A stretch of DNA of 64,000 nt from positions 8,695,025-8,759,024 of the forward strand of contig JABACO010000005.1 in NCBI GenBank assembly GCA_013339895.1. Reading direction: 5' to 3'. Both the position numbers and the translations under genes were made by a program. The notes beneath the pieces are model-generated. The model ran no database searches and was not told the DNA's origin. It saw nothing but the letters and a program-made list of their open reading frames with translations. The stretch comes from Ephydatia muelleri (lineage: Eukaryota > Porifera > Demospongiae > Spongillida > Spongillidae). How positions within the stretch are numbered: the first letter of the stretch is position 1; the number at the start of each line of letters is the position of its first letter. Shown piece after piece: positions 46,969 to 58,319 of the stretch.

Positions 46969-47974
46969 TACATATACACGCATGTCATAATCATTTGGCA
47001 ATGCGATAAATTACAATGATATTAGAATACGCTTCCATATGCATACATGCATACACAGGCGTGGTGTTTTATTTAGCCTGGGTGGGGCTGGGTGCAGGTA
47101 ACGGACCATTTGGGCATGGGAGGGGGTCTGGTTAATAATAGATTCAGGTATTGCTAGCTGTTGTTGTTGGCTCACAAACCTTTTTTATTTTTGGCGCAAA
47201 ATATTGGTTCATAGACCCTTCCTATAACTGGTAAGGAATTCAATTATTCCTCTGTCCAAAAGGTGCTTACTTTCCACTAGACACATCGAGATCAGAGATT
47301 ACACAGCCTATCTTCTGTCTGAAATCTGCCACAATGTTTCAGTGGAACCTCATCTACAGCCCATCACAGGTGAGATCTCACTACTACCTCAGCCAACTTC
47401 CAAGATGGTGCATGGTGCATGTCTTGATGTAGCAGCAGATGGATTCTGTGGGAGTTGACTTGAGAGTGCATTCTTTAACGTAAACCTCTTTAACATAAAC
47501 CCTTCCCCCCCCTCCTCAAATAGACAATCCCAGCATTTTGCCTGCTACTATTTCCGTGAGGCCTCAAAGAAATGAGCGATGAGCGTTGGTATGCCTCTAT
47601 TACTCCACTTATTATATCTGCCAATGGAGACTTAGAGAGGCCACAGTTGTATACAAGCACATCGCTGCCTTGCTGTCTGCAAAGTGGGGCCAGTTATTCA
47701 TACACTCAACCATGGCCTGGATGCGCTGCTATCTTTCCTTCTCTCTCCCCATCGTCATCCATGGGCCATGCCTTCAACTGCTTACACTCACCTGTTGACC
47801 TCATTGTAAAGGTTGCAGATTTCCCCCCTTATTTAGTCTATTCCCTGTTTGTTGTTTCCAGTCTACATTTGTACTTGGAAGCCAAACCCACTTTTACACG
47901 ATGTGATAATAGGCTTTGTCACATTTGGCTTCACGACTGGCTTTTCAAACCAACACCTGCTAATCACAAATGCT

Positions 47975-48775
47975 GAGCAGCCTATTTGGTCATCTAAATC
48001 TAAATTTGGTCAGGTCTAATGCCAGAGCCATCCTTAGCAGATCCTACTTTCCTTCTGAAGTCAATGTGTGAGGTTAGTAGTGTGTTTCATTTATGATTCA
48101 TTTGTGAAATGAGTAATTATGAATAATCATGGGATAATAATAATACATGTGATGTATTCATTTGAGCAGCCCATTGTATTTTTCATTTAAGTTATAATAA
48201 TATATATAATGGATCTAGATACCTCAGGTGGTTCTCTGTGCCCCTTTTGCCCTGGCGTTGCCTTTGATCCGCTTAGTCATCATGCTGCCTCCTGTAGACA
48301 TGGTGGAGATGTCATTGCTCAGCATAACCATCTGAGAGACATCTTTGCTGATTTCTGTTGTCATGCCTATCTTCCAGTAAAGGCCGAAGTGGGATATGGC
48401 TTAGGCAGAGATAATGTCAACTCCCGCCCTGCAGATGTCCTTGTTCAGGGTTTGGACAGAGGAAAACCTATGTCACTATTACATTGTCACTCACTCCTGT
48501 ACCCTCAGTGAAGCTAGTGTGGCACTTGGGGCAGCAGCATTTGTAGCTGAATCAAGGAAGCATGCTGCCAACGATGCTAAGTGCCAGGAGTTGGGGTGGT
48601 CATGCATTCTACTTGCCGTCGAGACATATGGCAATTGGAGGAAGAGGCTCAGAGTGTGTTCTCCTGCCTAGCCTCTCTGCTTGCAATCAGCCAGGCCAGC
48701 CTCAAATCCAAAAAAGATTGCAGAAATCTATGGCCATATCAATTTATCCTTAGTGAGATCAGTGGCTAAGGCCAT
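47975..48775 (+). pseudogene. Retroelement C-terminal domain fragments (DTSGGS...RPADVLV), unit B
   Basis: First comes a detached tail, SLFGHLNLNLVRSNARAILS (47,975-48,070). The N-terminal half starts at 48,209: MDLDTSGGSLCPFCPG, HHAASCRHGGDVIAQHNHLR, NSRPADVLVQGLDRG. After a frameshift follow SEASVALGAAAFVAESRKHA and ELGWSCILLAVETYGNW. It is better preserved than the unit A copy (HHAASC keeps the canonical HHAxxC). A third fragment on the minus strand (49,181-49,378) repeats part of the same domain. Confidence 0.68.
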
Positions 48776-48999
48776 TTTAGGTAGGGAATTAGTGCATAGT
48801 TGCAGTTGAACTGTTGGTTTGAATTTGTGTACATTTTAGTGCTTAGTGTTAATAATAGTGATATGGATATGTGGTGTACGCAGTTTGTAATTGTCATTAT
48901 TATTATGATGTTAATCAATGATAATAATACAAATACAATTACATGAAAGAGTATAACATCACTACTTTTTAAAAACTATCCACAGTTCCAAACATAATG

Positions 49000-49430
49000 C
49001 ATAAACTACACTAAATCAATAGGTTGGGGCAAGCTTCTTGCCAAAATGGCGCTTGCTACAGACAATGCATATGAGGCTCAGTTTGCCATAAAGATCTGAA
49101 GTGACCTTACTTTTAGGCAGAGAAACACAGACTACAAGTCCAGAGGTCAAACAGGAGAATGTGATGTTTGCTTCTCTGCCCTAGTTGCCATATGTCTCAA
49201 CAGCTAGGGGAACACACACCCTGCTCAGTTCCTGGCAATTAGGGCCTTTGGAAACATGTTTGTGAGACTCGGCAACAGCAGATGCAGTACCTGCATCATT
49301 CAGAAAAGCAGCCTGGGTGGGTGGTGAGGTAACAGTAATATCACAAGCAGCTGGCCTTCCTCTCTCCCAATCAGCCACCAGAACATCTGCTGGGTGAGAT
49401 TACCTTAAGCTCAGGTGTCAATTGACTACC
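49000..49430 (-). pseudogene. Retroelement C-terminal domain fragment (PADVLV...), unit B, opposite strand
   Basis: Minus-strand translation gives PADVLVADWERGRPAACDIT, SHKHVSKGPNCQELSRVCVP and LAVETYGN. It is the counterpart of 33,140-33,540. Together with the plus-strand fragments it forms a divergent pair of the same domain inside the unit, conserved in A, B and C. Confidence 0.65.
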
Positions 49431-49762
49431 AGCCTCCACCTTAACTTCCAGACAAGAACTGTGTAATTTTTCACATTTGTGTGCTGCAAAACAGAATAGA
49501 AGAGAAGATTCAATGATTTTAAACATAATTATATTATTTAAACTGATGTACAGATGATATCATCAGCATATAGCACCATACCCACATACAGGAAGAAGCA
49601 GATTGATATGCAAGGTCAACCCCCCATGGACAGACAAATTAAAGCCTCTAGCTTATTTCTACACTAGTCTGGGTACCCATCATCAGTTAGGTACCCAGAC
49701 TAAGTCTACACCTGGCATCATTTCTGAAACAATATCACATGCTCATGTTTACAACAAGAAAT

Positions 49763-49868
49763 AGACCCTTCCCTTTAAAGAACTCTCATTAACGTATACT
49801 TAACCCACTTCGTGAAGTACGTTGATTAGTGATATCACGTCCGGAGTTCTTCTTAAAGGGAAGGGTCT
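49763..49868. mobile_element. 106-bp MITE-like insertion in unit B's right TIR
   Basis: AGACCCTTCCCTTTAAAGAA... is matched in inverse by ...TTCTTAAAGGGAAGGGTCT, with AT on both sides (49,761-49,762 and 49,869-49,870). The equivalent uninterrupted sequence ACAAGAAATTGTATATGAC is present in unit A (about 40,570), and removing the insert plus one AT restores it exactly. The family is unknown. Confidence 0.85.
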
Positions 49869-50437
49869 ATTGTATATGACATACACTTCACCCCAGGAAT
49901 GCAATGTTGCGTTCTGTAGTTTTGATTGGTGGACTGGGTTAGTACTGCAAAGTGTTAACTCTCCAGCCACAGTTACGTTTCTCGTTCCCTGTGTTGGCAC
50001 TCTTCTCCTGTGCTAGTTTATTATATAGCAGTACATGTCCAAGGGTGTGGCAAAGGAACGCGGGCGTCTTTTAGTATGTTCCAATCACGTACTAGCAGTC
50101 ATCGCAAATTAAAGCGGAGGCCTGTATGAGAGATGAAGAGGAAGTCGCGTGGTGGGGGAAAATGCAGATCATATAATCGCGGGAGACGGAAGCGTGGATG
50201 CTGCTCATAGTAAGAGCTTTGTGTACATCGGACATACTTACCTCTATTCACGTTCGGAGGAACTAGTCCAGGTGTAGCGTCCCACGATGTCTATTTTCTC
50301 TATTTATGACTCGGTTATTTCGAAATTTCTCTCGTTTAACCCTGAATAAAAAATAAATAAAAAATAAAAAAATACAATAAAATAAAAATATATACGCAAT
50401 GTAATCTTTTTTCGTTTTGGCACGAATTACATGCCAT

Positions 50438-50450
50438 AATTACATGCCAT
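50438..50450. repeat. Extra AATTACATGCCAT at the B/C junction
   Basis: Unit B ends ...CACGAATTACATGCCAT. The 13-bp AATTACATGCCAT follows a second time before unit C starts with AATTCGTGCC. It looks like the residue of an end-joining or excision event between abutting units. Confidence 0.7.
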
Positions 50451-51066
50451 AATTCGTGCCAAAACGAAAAAAAATTACATTGCGTATATATATATATATT
50501 ATTATTATTATTATTTTTATTTTTTTTATTTAGGGTTAAAACGAGAGAAATTTCGAAATAACCGAGTCATAAATAGAGAAAATAGACATCGGGACGCCAC
50601 AGACTCGTAGAAGTCAGTATGTTCGATACACAAAGCTCTTACCATGAGCAGCATCCACGCTTCCTTCCCTCGCAATTATATGTGCTGTTTCCCCTTTCAC
50701 GCGACTCCCTCTTCATCTCTCATACAGGCCTTCCACTTTAATTTGCGATGACTGCTAGTAAGTGATTGGAACATACTAATGTTGCGCACGTTCCTTTGCC
50801 ACACCCTTGACATGTACTGCTATATTATAAACTAGCACAGGAGAAGCATTGCCTATAACAACTGTGGCTGGAGAGTTAACACTTCGCATTGCTCAACAGT
50901 CCACCAATCGGGCCAAACTACAGAACGCAGCGTCGAATTCCTGGGATGCATTTCTTGTTGTAAATGTGAGCATGTGATCTTGTTGCAGAAGAATATATGA
51001 TGCCAGGTGTAGAGTTAGTTTGTTTACCCGACTGATGATGGGTACCCAGTTAGGCTAGAGGCTTTA

Positions 51067-51275
51067 TGTAGTGATGACGTCACTTCCGGAGTGGGCTTTG
51101 GCACTTAAGGCTGCGCAGTGCCTATCGGAGAGCCGGACACATTACGAACGAACACCAGCTGGGCTGGAATTGGTTGTTGTACCTGTTTAGTGTTATGTGT
51201 GTTCTCGTCATTGCTATTACTAATCATTGTCTGTAGCTTCTCACGTTAGTTCCCGCCACGCGTACGGCTACTACA
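51067..51275 (+). repeat. 5' LTR of the Mag-like fossil (209 bp)
   Basis: The termini TGTAGT and ACTACA are inverted repeats. The LTR starts with TGTAGTGATGACGTCACTTC, containing the palindrome TGACGTCA, a CRE/ATF-type site that could drive transcription. The primer site lies immediately downstream. Confidence 0.93.
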
Positions 51276-51303
51276 TTGGCGACGAGGGTATACTGGAACA
51301 GCG

Positions 51304-52101
51304 ATGGCGACCTCAATTGGCTCTGTTGGCACTGTGGAACCTTTTAACAGAGATACAGACAACTGGACATACTATTGTGAACGGTTAGAGCAATATTTTG
51401 TTGCCAACGGTATTTCAGACGAGGCTAAGCAACGCGCAGTCTTGCTTACTGGATGCGGTGGGGATACGTACCAGCTTATCCGAAGCCTGGTGTTTCCTGC
51501 AAAACCAACGGAAAGGACGTTCAGTGAAATTGTGCAGTTGGTGCATGACCACTTGTTGCCGGCACCGTCTAGTATTGTGCAACGCTTTAAGTTTTTTTGT
51601 CGTTCTCAACAGGATTCGGAAAGCGTGTCCCAGTTCGTGGCTGAACTAAGGAAGCTGTCGGAGTTTTGTGAGTTCGGGGATACGCTAGACGTCATGTTGA
51701 GGGACAGGTTGGTGTGCGGTGTCCGAAACCAGAAGCTGCAGCAGAGATTACTCGCGGAGTCTAACCTCACCTTCACAAAGGCTTTTGGAATTGCACAGAC
51801 GGCAGAATTATCGGAACAAAATGCTAAAGACTTACAACGGGAGGAGACAATGGAGGTACATGTGCTGAACAAAAAAGGGCAGGAAAGAACAATGCCGACT
51901 AGTAGTAATTGTTTCCGTTGTCATGGTAATCACCTTGCGTCTGAGTGTCGTTTCAGGTTGGTAGACTGCAACAATTGTGGAAAACGAGGGCACATTGCTC
52001 GGGCATGCCGACAGAATCGGGGGGGGCAGAGGGGACAGACATCCGGCACCAGGGGGGCCAGGCAGACAGAAGGTCCCAGCAAAATCAAAGGGGAAGACTA
52101 A
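51304..52101 (+). mobile_element. gag of the Mag-like fossil
   Basis: A 265-codon open frame from ATG 51,304: a Gag core with WTYYCERLEQYFVANGI, AVLLTGCGGDTYQLIRSL and FNRDTDNW motifs typical of this clade. It is followed by zinc knuckles CFRCHGNHLASECRF and CNNCGKRGHIARAC. It overlaps the pol frame, as this family uses frameshifting to make Gag-Pol. Confidence 0.93.
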
Positions 52102-54247
52102 ACAAGATTCTCCAGAGCCCCTGCCAACTGACACCTTGTACTGTTTCCGTTCACCAGACCCTCTGAAAGCTCCAGTGAAAATCAACAATGTAACAATTGT
52201 AATGGAGGTAGATACTGGAGCGGCAGCTTCGGTCATTAGCGAAAGAACGTACAAAAATTCATGGGTTGGTGTACCACGACCTCCCCTTTTGCCCACAGAT
52301 GTGCTCCTGCGCACTTACTCGGGGGAAAGGCTGGACATTCGCGGGGAGATTAAGGTTGATGTTCAGTTCAGGGGTAAAGAGGCTAAATTGAATTTGCTGG
52401 TAGTCGGGGGGAAAGGTCCATCTCTGATGGGGAGGGATTGGATAAGTGTGCTACATCCAAACCTTGTTGTGCTCAATTCTAGTATGGATGGCAGCCTCAA
52501 ATCATTGTTAGACAAACATGCGGCCTTGTTCAAGGAGGAGCTGGGTCAAATCAAAGGAGTGAAAGTCAAGATCCATGTGGATCCCAAGGCCAGACCATCG
52601 TTCTTCAAACCACGACCAGTACCGTATGCCCTACGAGCTCGAGTGGAGGAAGAGCTTAAAAGATTGGAGACAGCAGGAATAATAGAGCCAGTGTCTCACT
52701 CTGATTGGGCGGCTCCTGTCGTTCCAGTGGTCAAAGGAGATGGTAACATTCGTCTGTGCGGGGATTATAAGGTGACCATAAATCGGGTTGCAAGTTTGGA
52801 GAAATACCCATTGCCACGCATTGAAGATTTAATATCGTCCCTAGGAAAAGGGAAGGTATTCACAAAGCTAGATCTTGCTAATGCTTACTTGCAGGTAGAG
52901 CTGGAGCAAGAATCAAAGAAATATGTGACAATCTCGACTCACAAAGGCTTATTCCAGTATAGCAGATTACCTTTTGGTGTGGCTTCAGCTCCTGCCATTT
53001 TTCAACATACAATGGAAAACATCCTGCAAGGCATTCCAGATGTGTTGGTGTACCTGGATGACATCTTGGTGGCAGGATCATCGGAGGCAGAGCATATGCA
53101 GCTACTAGAGATAGTTTTGGCTAAGTTGGAAAATGCTGGTATAAGGTTAAAGAGATCTAAGTGTCACTTCATGTTACCTTCAATCCAGTACTTAGGTCAT
53201 CACATTTCAGCAGAGGGGATTCGCCCAGCAGATGACAAGAAGCGTGCTGTATTGGATGCCCCTGTGCCACAGAACGTTCCTCAGTTGCGCTCATTCCTAG
53301 GACTGGTGAATTTCTATGGGAAGTTTCTTCACAACCTGGCTGACACACTGGCCCCACTTCACCAGCTCCTGAGGAAGAACGAACGTTGGCACTGGGGACA
53401 ACAGCAAGGAAAAGCTTTTGAGAAAGCTAAGTCGCAACTAACATCACCTTGTGTCTTGACTCATTTTGATCCAGACAAAAGATTAGTGCTGTCATGTGAT
53501 GCATCGCCCTATGGATTAGGAGCAGTGTTGGCCCACCAGTTTGAAGACGGTTCAGAAAGGCCCGTTGCATTTGCTTCCCGCTCATTGGCCCCGGCAGAAA
53601 GGAAATATTCCCAAATAGAGAAAGAGGGCCTGGCAATTGTCTATGGAGTTAAAAGATTCCACCAGTTTTTGTTGGGTAGGCACTTCATGGTATATTCCGA
53701 TCACAAACCTCTCCAATACTTATTCTCTGAGTCTCGGCCTGTTCCTGCCATGGCATCAGCCAGAATCCAGAGGTGGGCATTAACACTGAGCGCCTACAAC
53801 TACCATATTGTGTACAGATCAGCAAAGGAACAGAGCAATGCAGATGGTCTTAGTAGGCTTCCTGTAGAAGAAGCCCCAAAGGAGACCTTTTTACCCGGGG
53901 AGATGGTGTTGACTCTAGGAGCTTTCTTGGATGAGGGTTGCCCTGTGACAGTGTCTTCTATCAGAGCTTGGACAGCAAAGGATCCTATACTGGCTCGGGT
54001 TAAGGGATTGATCCTTGGTGGTTGGCCAGCAGGAGACATCAAACTGAGCGGTGAGCTAAGAATATACCAGCAAAGGGCTATGGAACTCAGTGTGCAGGAT
54101 GGCTGTGTGATGTGGGGTAGTAGGGTAGTGATTCCTCCGGTGGGACGTGCACATGTGTTACAGTTGTTACATGAAGGGCATCCCGGCATCACCAGAATGA
54201 AGGCCTTGGCAAGAGGAGTAATCATTGTCTGTAGCTTCTCACGTTAG
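51977..54247 (+). mobile_element. pol region of the Mag-like fossil (protease, RT, RNase H)
   Basis: A 756-codon open frame. The protease has VMEVDTGAAASVISERTY and LMGRDW. The RT has RLCGDYKVTINRVASLEKYP, FTKLDLANAYLQVEL, LPFGVASAPAIFQHTMENIL and the catalytic VYLDDILVAG. The RNase H has LVLSCDASPYGLGAVLAHQF, ASRSLAPAERKYSQIEKEGL and YSDHKPLQYL. At the end is HEGHPGITRMKALARG, the start of the integrase H2C2 finger, and the last codons come from LTR sequence. Confidence 0.94.
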
Positions 54248-54273
54248 TTCCCGCCACGCGTACGGCTACTACA
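54219..54273 (+). repeat. 3' LTR remnant of the Mag-like fossil (55 bp)
   Basis: Identical to 51,221-51,275, ending ACTACA next to the CTTTA duplication. Confidence 0.92.
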
Positions 54274-54285
54274 CTTTATCTGTCC

Positions 54286-54322
<37 letters not shown>

Positions 54323-54334
54323 GGGGGGGGGGGT
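54286..54334. repeat. (TG)n followed by poly-G
   Basis: About 30 bp of TG repeats run directly into about 14 G. It lies in unit C sequence where B has CCATGGGGGGTTGA. Confidence 0.9.
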
Positions 54335-55733
54335 TGACCTGCTGCCTGTATGTGAGTGCCCCTGTATGCTTATGATATTTGTGCAGGGTGTCCCACAATC
54401 GAGGAAAATACCTTTATTTATAAATTCAGTTTTTTAATTAACTTTCTATTTTTATAATAGCTTTGGAAGAAATTATGACATAAACAAATATTTCCATATA
54501 ACACAATACACATAAAACATATACACACAGATATTCTAGGACCTGGACAACAGCATTGGCCCTTACTAGACAAATATTCAGCCTCGAACCAAATTCAATG
54601 GTGATCCTGATGAAATAAATGGATGGCAAACCTTCAAGAGGGATGCAAGCCCACTCAACTCAGCACAATTACTATCATTGATGGTGTGCTCCCTCAGCTC
54701 AGCATGCACCTGCTATTGCTTTCGCTGCAACAATATATTTGTATTAAGCAGTGAAGCAACAGAGATGACAAAGCGGCTGGCTTTCTCCAATTTCAATCCA
54801 TAAGTAGGATGTCTGCTGGCATTGACTGAAACAAGGTCTGCGCTAATCCCATGCAGAGCCTACTTCCACCTGGACTGACAGATGTACATGATGAAATGAC
54901 TTAATTCACCATCTTTGAGTCTGTTGGCGGAAAATAGCATCATCCTCGACACTGTGAACCATGAGGTGTCCAGACCTAGCCACCACCAGATAGGCTCAAG
55001 GTGTAGGCCTAGACTTACAGATTAAAGAAAGCCAGCTCGAAGCATGTGAAGATGAAATTGAAAAATGGCCGCTCTGTCAGCTGGGGAGGACTTATAAAAA
55101 TATAATTAACCAATATCAAATTTTAATATTATTGAAATATACATAATAATACATATACAGCAGAGAATACTAGAATGCATGAATAAATGTACCTTAAAAC
55201 TACTAAGCTATACATATAAAGTAAAATTTCTAATGTAAATAAATTTTAAACTAACGTACATAACAATAATTAATTTATTGAGATATCCTGCTTGTTAAAT
55301 TTCAGTCAGTTTATTAAAAAAAAACCATTAATTAAAAAGAGCACCTGTAATTAAGTTATGATTATTAATAACACTTTAGTTATGTAGCTAATACTGTAGC
55401 CTAAATTAATTAGCTTATTTTGCTGAAGAGTTATTAATGGCCAAACATTTGATTTTTGGGCCCTTGATTATAGTCATTTGACAATTAACCATTATAATTT
55501 ATATCTTCAGAATTCCTTCTTATTTGAACTGAATATTAATCACTACTACGTATTCATATGACTAGTTATGGTGAATTTTTATTGAATGTGGGACACCTAT
55601 ATCAATTTAAATCATGTTTGTGTTATGATTATGTTTCAAATTAATTGAATCATCTCATCCTCATGCAAACTCTTTTATACTATTGGGTATCCACAAACAA
55701 GTGAAAAATTACAGTGAATTTCATACAATACAA

Positions 55734-55990
55734 TCAATGTCTTAGCTGATGCAAAAAGTCTCTTACATTCAAGTAAAGTGAGATGATGTAGTCCTCAGAA
55801 GGGCTAAGTGGATCAAATTGATCTTGGAGAAGTTGTATCTCATACTCTGAGAATGGGCAGCTTGTCTCTATGACATCAACTGGTGTTGTACTGCCATCAG
55901 TGGGCTTCCCAATCAATCTCGTAGTTTGAAATATCCTCCTGCAAAATAGAGATTTCATTCTGCAATCATTATTATATGTTCAAAATACAT
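55734..55990 (-). pseudogene. Integrase-like transposase C-terminal domain fragment in unit C
   Basis: After an acceptor-like TTTTGCAG the minus strand reads EDISNYEIDWE, then in another frame PTDGSTTPVDVIETSCPFSE, YEIQLLQDQFDPLSPSEDYI and ISLYLNVRDFLHQL. The pattern (Y/F)xIDWxGPxP...VxV...PxxxxxxxxLxxxxDPLxxSxxYxIxLYLxxxxFL matches the C-terminal tail known after integrase-like DDE cores in coral and fish transposon proteins. It is also the better-conserved relative of the exon at 28,745-28,978. One frameshift is evident. It sits where unit B has its piggyBac-type gene, so it is probably a separate insertion. Confidence 0.45.
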
Positions 55991-57049
55991 TTCAGCAATG
56001 TATCATGACTTAATGTTTCCATGTAGTGATATTAAATAGTAACTGATATAAACATCAGTGTTTAATATTTCATACATTACACTACTTTATAACACTTCAT
56101 TACTCAGCTAAAGTACAGGTATAAATACAACCATAAATACAGGTTCAATAAACCTATACTTCCTACTTCCTTGAAGAAAGACGTTACAATTTTATTTTGA
56201 GTAAGATAGTTGCTCCACAAAATAGTAGTATAAAGTCAAAGTTAGTTAAAAGTGAGTGGTCTTTTTGTATGTTTTTTTAAGTTCCATTTCTTTTTCAATT
56301 CTTCAATCTTTTGACTAATATCCATAAATTCATCAAGATTGATATGTATATTCATTTAAAACCTTTGCCTTCATTTGCGAACACCCAGTATTATATATGT
56401 ACCAACAAATTCAAGTATTTGGGGTGGCATGGGTCTTGAAAGACAAATTAAGTTGCTAAGAAAATTAAACTGCAACTTTCAGCAGTAGTTATATATTTGT
56501 TCAAAACAGATTTGCAATGTATTTTAAAGATTGTTGATAATGCAAAGACATAATCCTCTGTGCACAACAAATAAAAACCAATTGAGGCCATACAGTGAAC
56601 CTTCAGTACACACAGTGCAGCAGCCCCAGCCTGTAAGGAGCAAATAGAAGTGGTCATACAAGAGGACAAGCAGCAAGAAGACCAGCAAAGAGACCCTATG
56701 TGGAAGCAGCAATTTAGCAATGAAAGTACAAGTTGAGTTCCATGAGCAATGAATTAAGTCATTAATGTTGAGTACAAGTGGCAAAAACGTGGCTGCCGAA
56801 GACAGTCTGATGAGGTGGAACGTCAGATACAGATGTGTCCTAACTGAAAGAGCTAGAAAACAAAAACCACGACTATGTATACAGTGCATGTATGCATAAG
56901 CAAGTGTATTACTTCTATGTGATGTAAATGTGTTTTTATTAGCGAGAACTCTAAGATGAAGGTGCTCTACAAATCCACCCAAAAAATTAACTAAGTAGAA
57001 GCCTCTGTAATTTTTATAAGCTGGTCAATTTCATTATAAGGAGTGATTA

Positions 57050-57350
57050 TAGTTTATTGCATTGCCAAATGGTTATGACATGCATGTACATGTATATGAA
57101 TGCAAGATGATTGCAGGCTAATAATAGATATACTAAAAGGACATACATGTAATGTTAGTTGAATATCAATCATCTCACACATGACACGTATTGTCAACAT
57201 ATTTTACCTCTACAATATCTTTACTGAACATTAGCTGAAATCGAGTGACAGTTAAGATCCAAGCAAAGGTCCAGTTTTTATATCTGCTGCTAACCTATGG
57301 CAGTTGGAATTAGTTTCAAAAGGATGCTCATACCTGCCTCACCTGGCCAT
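57050..57350. repeat. Segment of unit C inverted relative to unit B
   Basis: TATGAATGCAAGATGATTGCAGGCTAATAATAGATATAC... matches unit A's plus strand at 35,541-35,735, whereas the surrounding unit C sequence matches unit A's minus strand (unit B's plus strand). Confidence 0.65.
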
Positions 57351-57427
57351 GCCTCAATGTTGACTGAACTGCTGTATACTTATCCTGGGTGAGGCTGGAT
57401 ACAGGTACTGGATCATTTGGGCCAAGG

Positions 57428-57446
57428 GGGGGGGGGGGCCTGCATG

Positions 57447-57497
<51 letters not shown>

Positions 57498-57498
57498 G
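57428..57498. repeat. Poly-G and (GTT)n microsatellites
   Basis: A G run of about 12 bp is followed by about 14 GTT triplets. The counterpart in B is GGGAGGGGGTCTGG...GTTGTTGTTGG, so both runs expanded in C. Confidence 0.9.
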
Positions 57499-58000
57499 GT
57501 AGGCTCACAAATCTTTTAAATATTAGTCAATGCACCATTCCTTTTAAAGGGTAAGGAATGCCACAATGTTTCAGTGGGACCTCATCTACAGCCCATCACA
57601 GGTGAGATCAACTTCCATGATGGTGCATATCTTGATGTAGCAGTAGATGGATTCTGTGGGAGTTGATTTGAGAGGGCATTTTTAAATGTAAAGGTTCTCA
57701 ACACTCCACAATCCCAGCCTTTTACCTGCTGCTGTTCCCATGAAGCCTCAAAGAATGAGCAGATGAGCACCGGATCTTAGAAGTTGAACATGCCTACTTT
57801 ACCCACTTATTATATCTGCCACTGAAAAACTTAGGGAGGCCACAGTTGAAACAAGCACATTGCTGCCTTGCTGTTTGCAAAAATGATTCACTGCACATAT
57901 AGAGACACTCTTTTAGACATGCGCGCACACACATATAACACACACAAACATAACACACACGTAACACATACACACATAACACATACACACAGACACACAT

Positions 58001-58035
<35 letters not shown>

Positions 58036-58194
58036 GCTTTAAATGTGTAACTTCTTGTAGTCCAGCCCCATCATCAATGTCTGTACCACTTCTCCACTTT
58101 GTTTGAGAACCCTGTAATCATACATTAGTGGCCCTCAAAGGCAAAAGACAACCTGGTTTGTATCCATCCTGCAACTTACCAATAATAATAATAA

Positions 58195-58275
58195 GACATT
58201 TACGGCAGGCTAAATATCACCTTGGTCAGATCAATTGCCAGAGCCATCCTGGAAAGGGAACACCTTTAATTGTGA
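58195..58275 (+). pseudogene. Retroelement C-terminal domain tail in unit C
   Basis: Reads LNITLVRSIARAILEREHL, the terminal motif of the PADVLV domain family (compare LNLNLVRSNARAILSR in A and B). It is closer to the family consensus than the A and B copies. Confidence 0.55.
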
Positions 58276-58319
58276 CTCTATGTTGTTGTTTTAACTATGT
58301 TTATAACGTATTTTTAATA

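Larger units (their letters stand above)
41131..50437 (+). mobile_element. Unit B: 9.3-kb long-TIR element with piggyBac-type transposase
   Basis: The left end ATGTAATTCGTGCCAAAACG at 41,131 and the right end ...CGTTTTGGCACGAATTACATGCCAT at 50,437 are inverted copies. The inverted terminal region is about 0.75-0.9 kb long, down to AGCACCATACCCACA...GTCCATGGGGGGTTGA-type sequence, and is interrupted on the right by a MITE. It is the mirror image of unit A across a 5-bp centre (GCCAT, 41,126-41,130). Frames compared between A and B are about 95-97% identical. It lacks a complete transposase, so any mobility needs help in trans. Confidence 0.82.
51062..54278 (+). mobile_element. Gypsy (Mag-like/K02A2.6-type) LTR retrotransposon, fossil, incomplete
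   Basis: The 5' LTR (51,067-51,275, TGTAGT...ACTACA) is followed by TTGGCGACGAGG, an 11-base match to a primer site for tRNA-Ser(GCU). Then come gag, protease, RT and RNase H, the start of the integrase zinc region, and a 55-bp 3' LTR remnant (54,219-54,273). CTTTA duplications flank the copy (51,062-51,066 and 54,274-54,278). The 55 bp shared by the two LTR parts are identical, suggesting a young insertion. It is broken by about one major loss in its 3' part; the gag and pol frames present are otherwise long and open. No envelope gene is seen. Confidence 0.95.
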
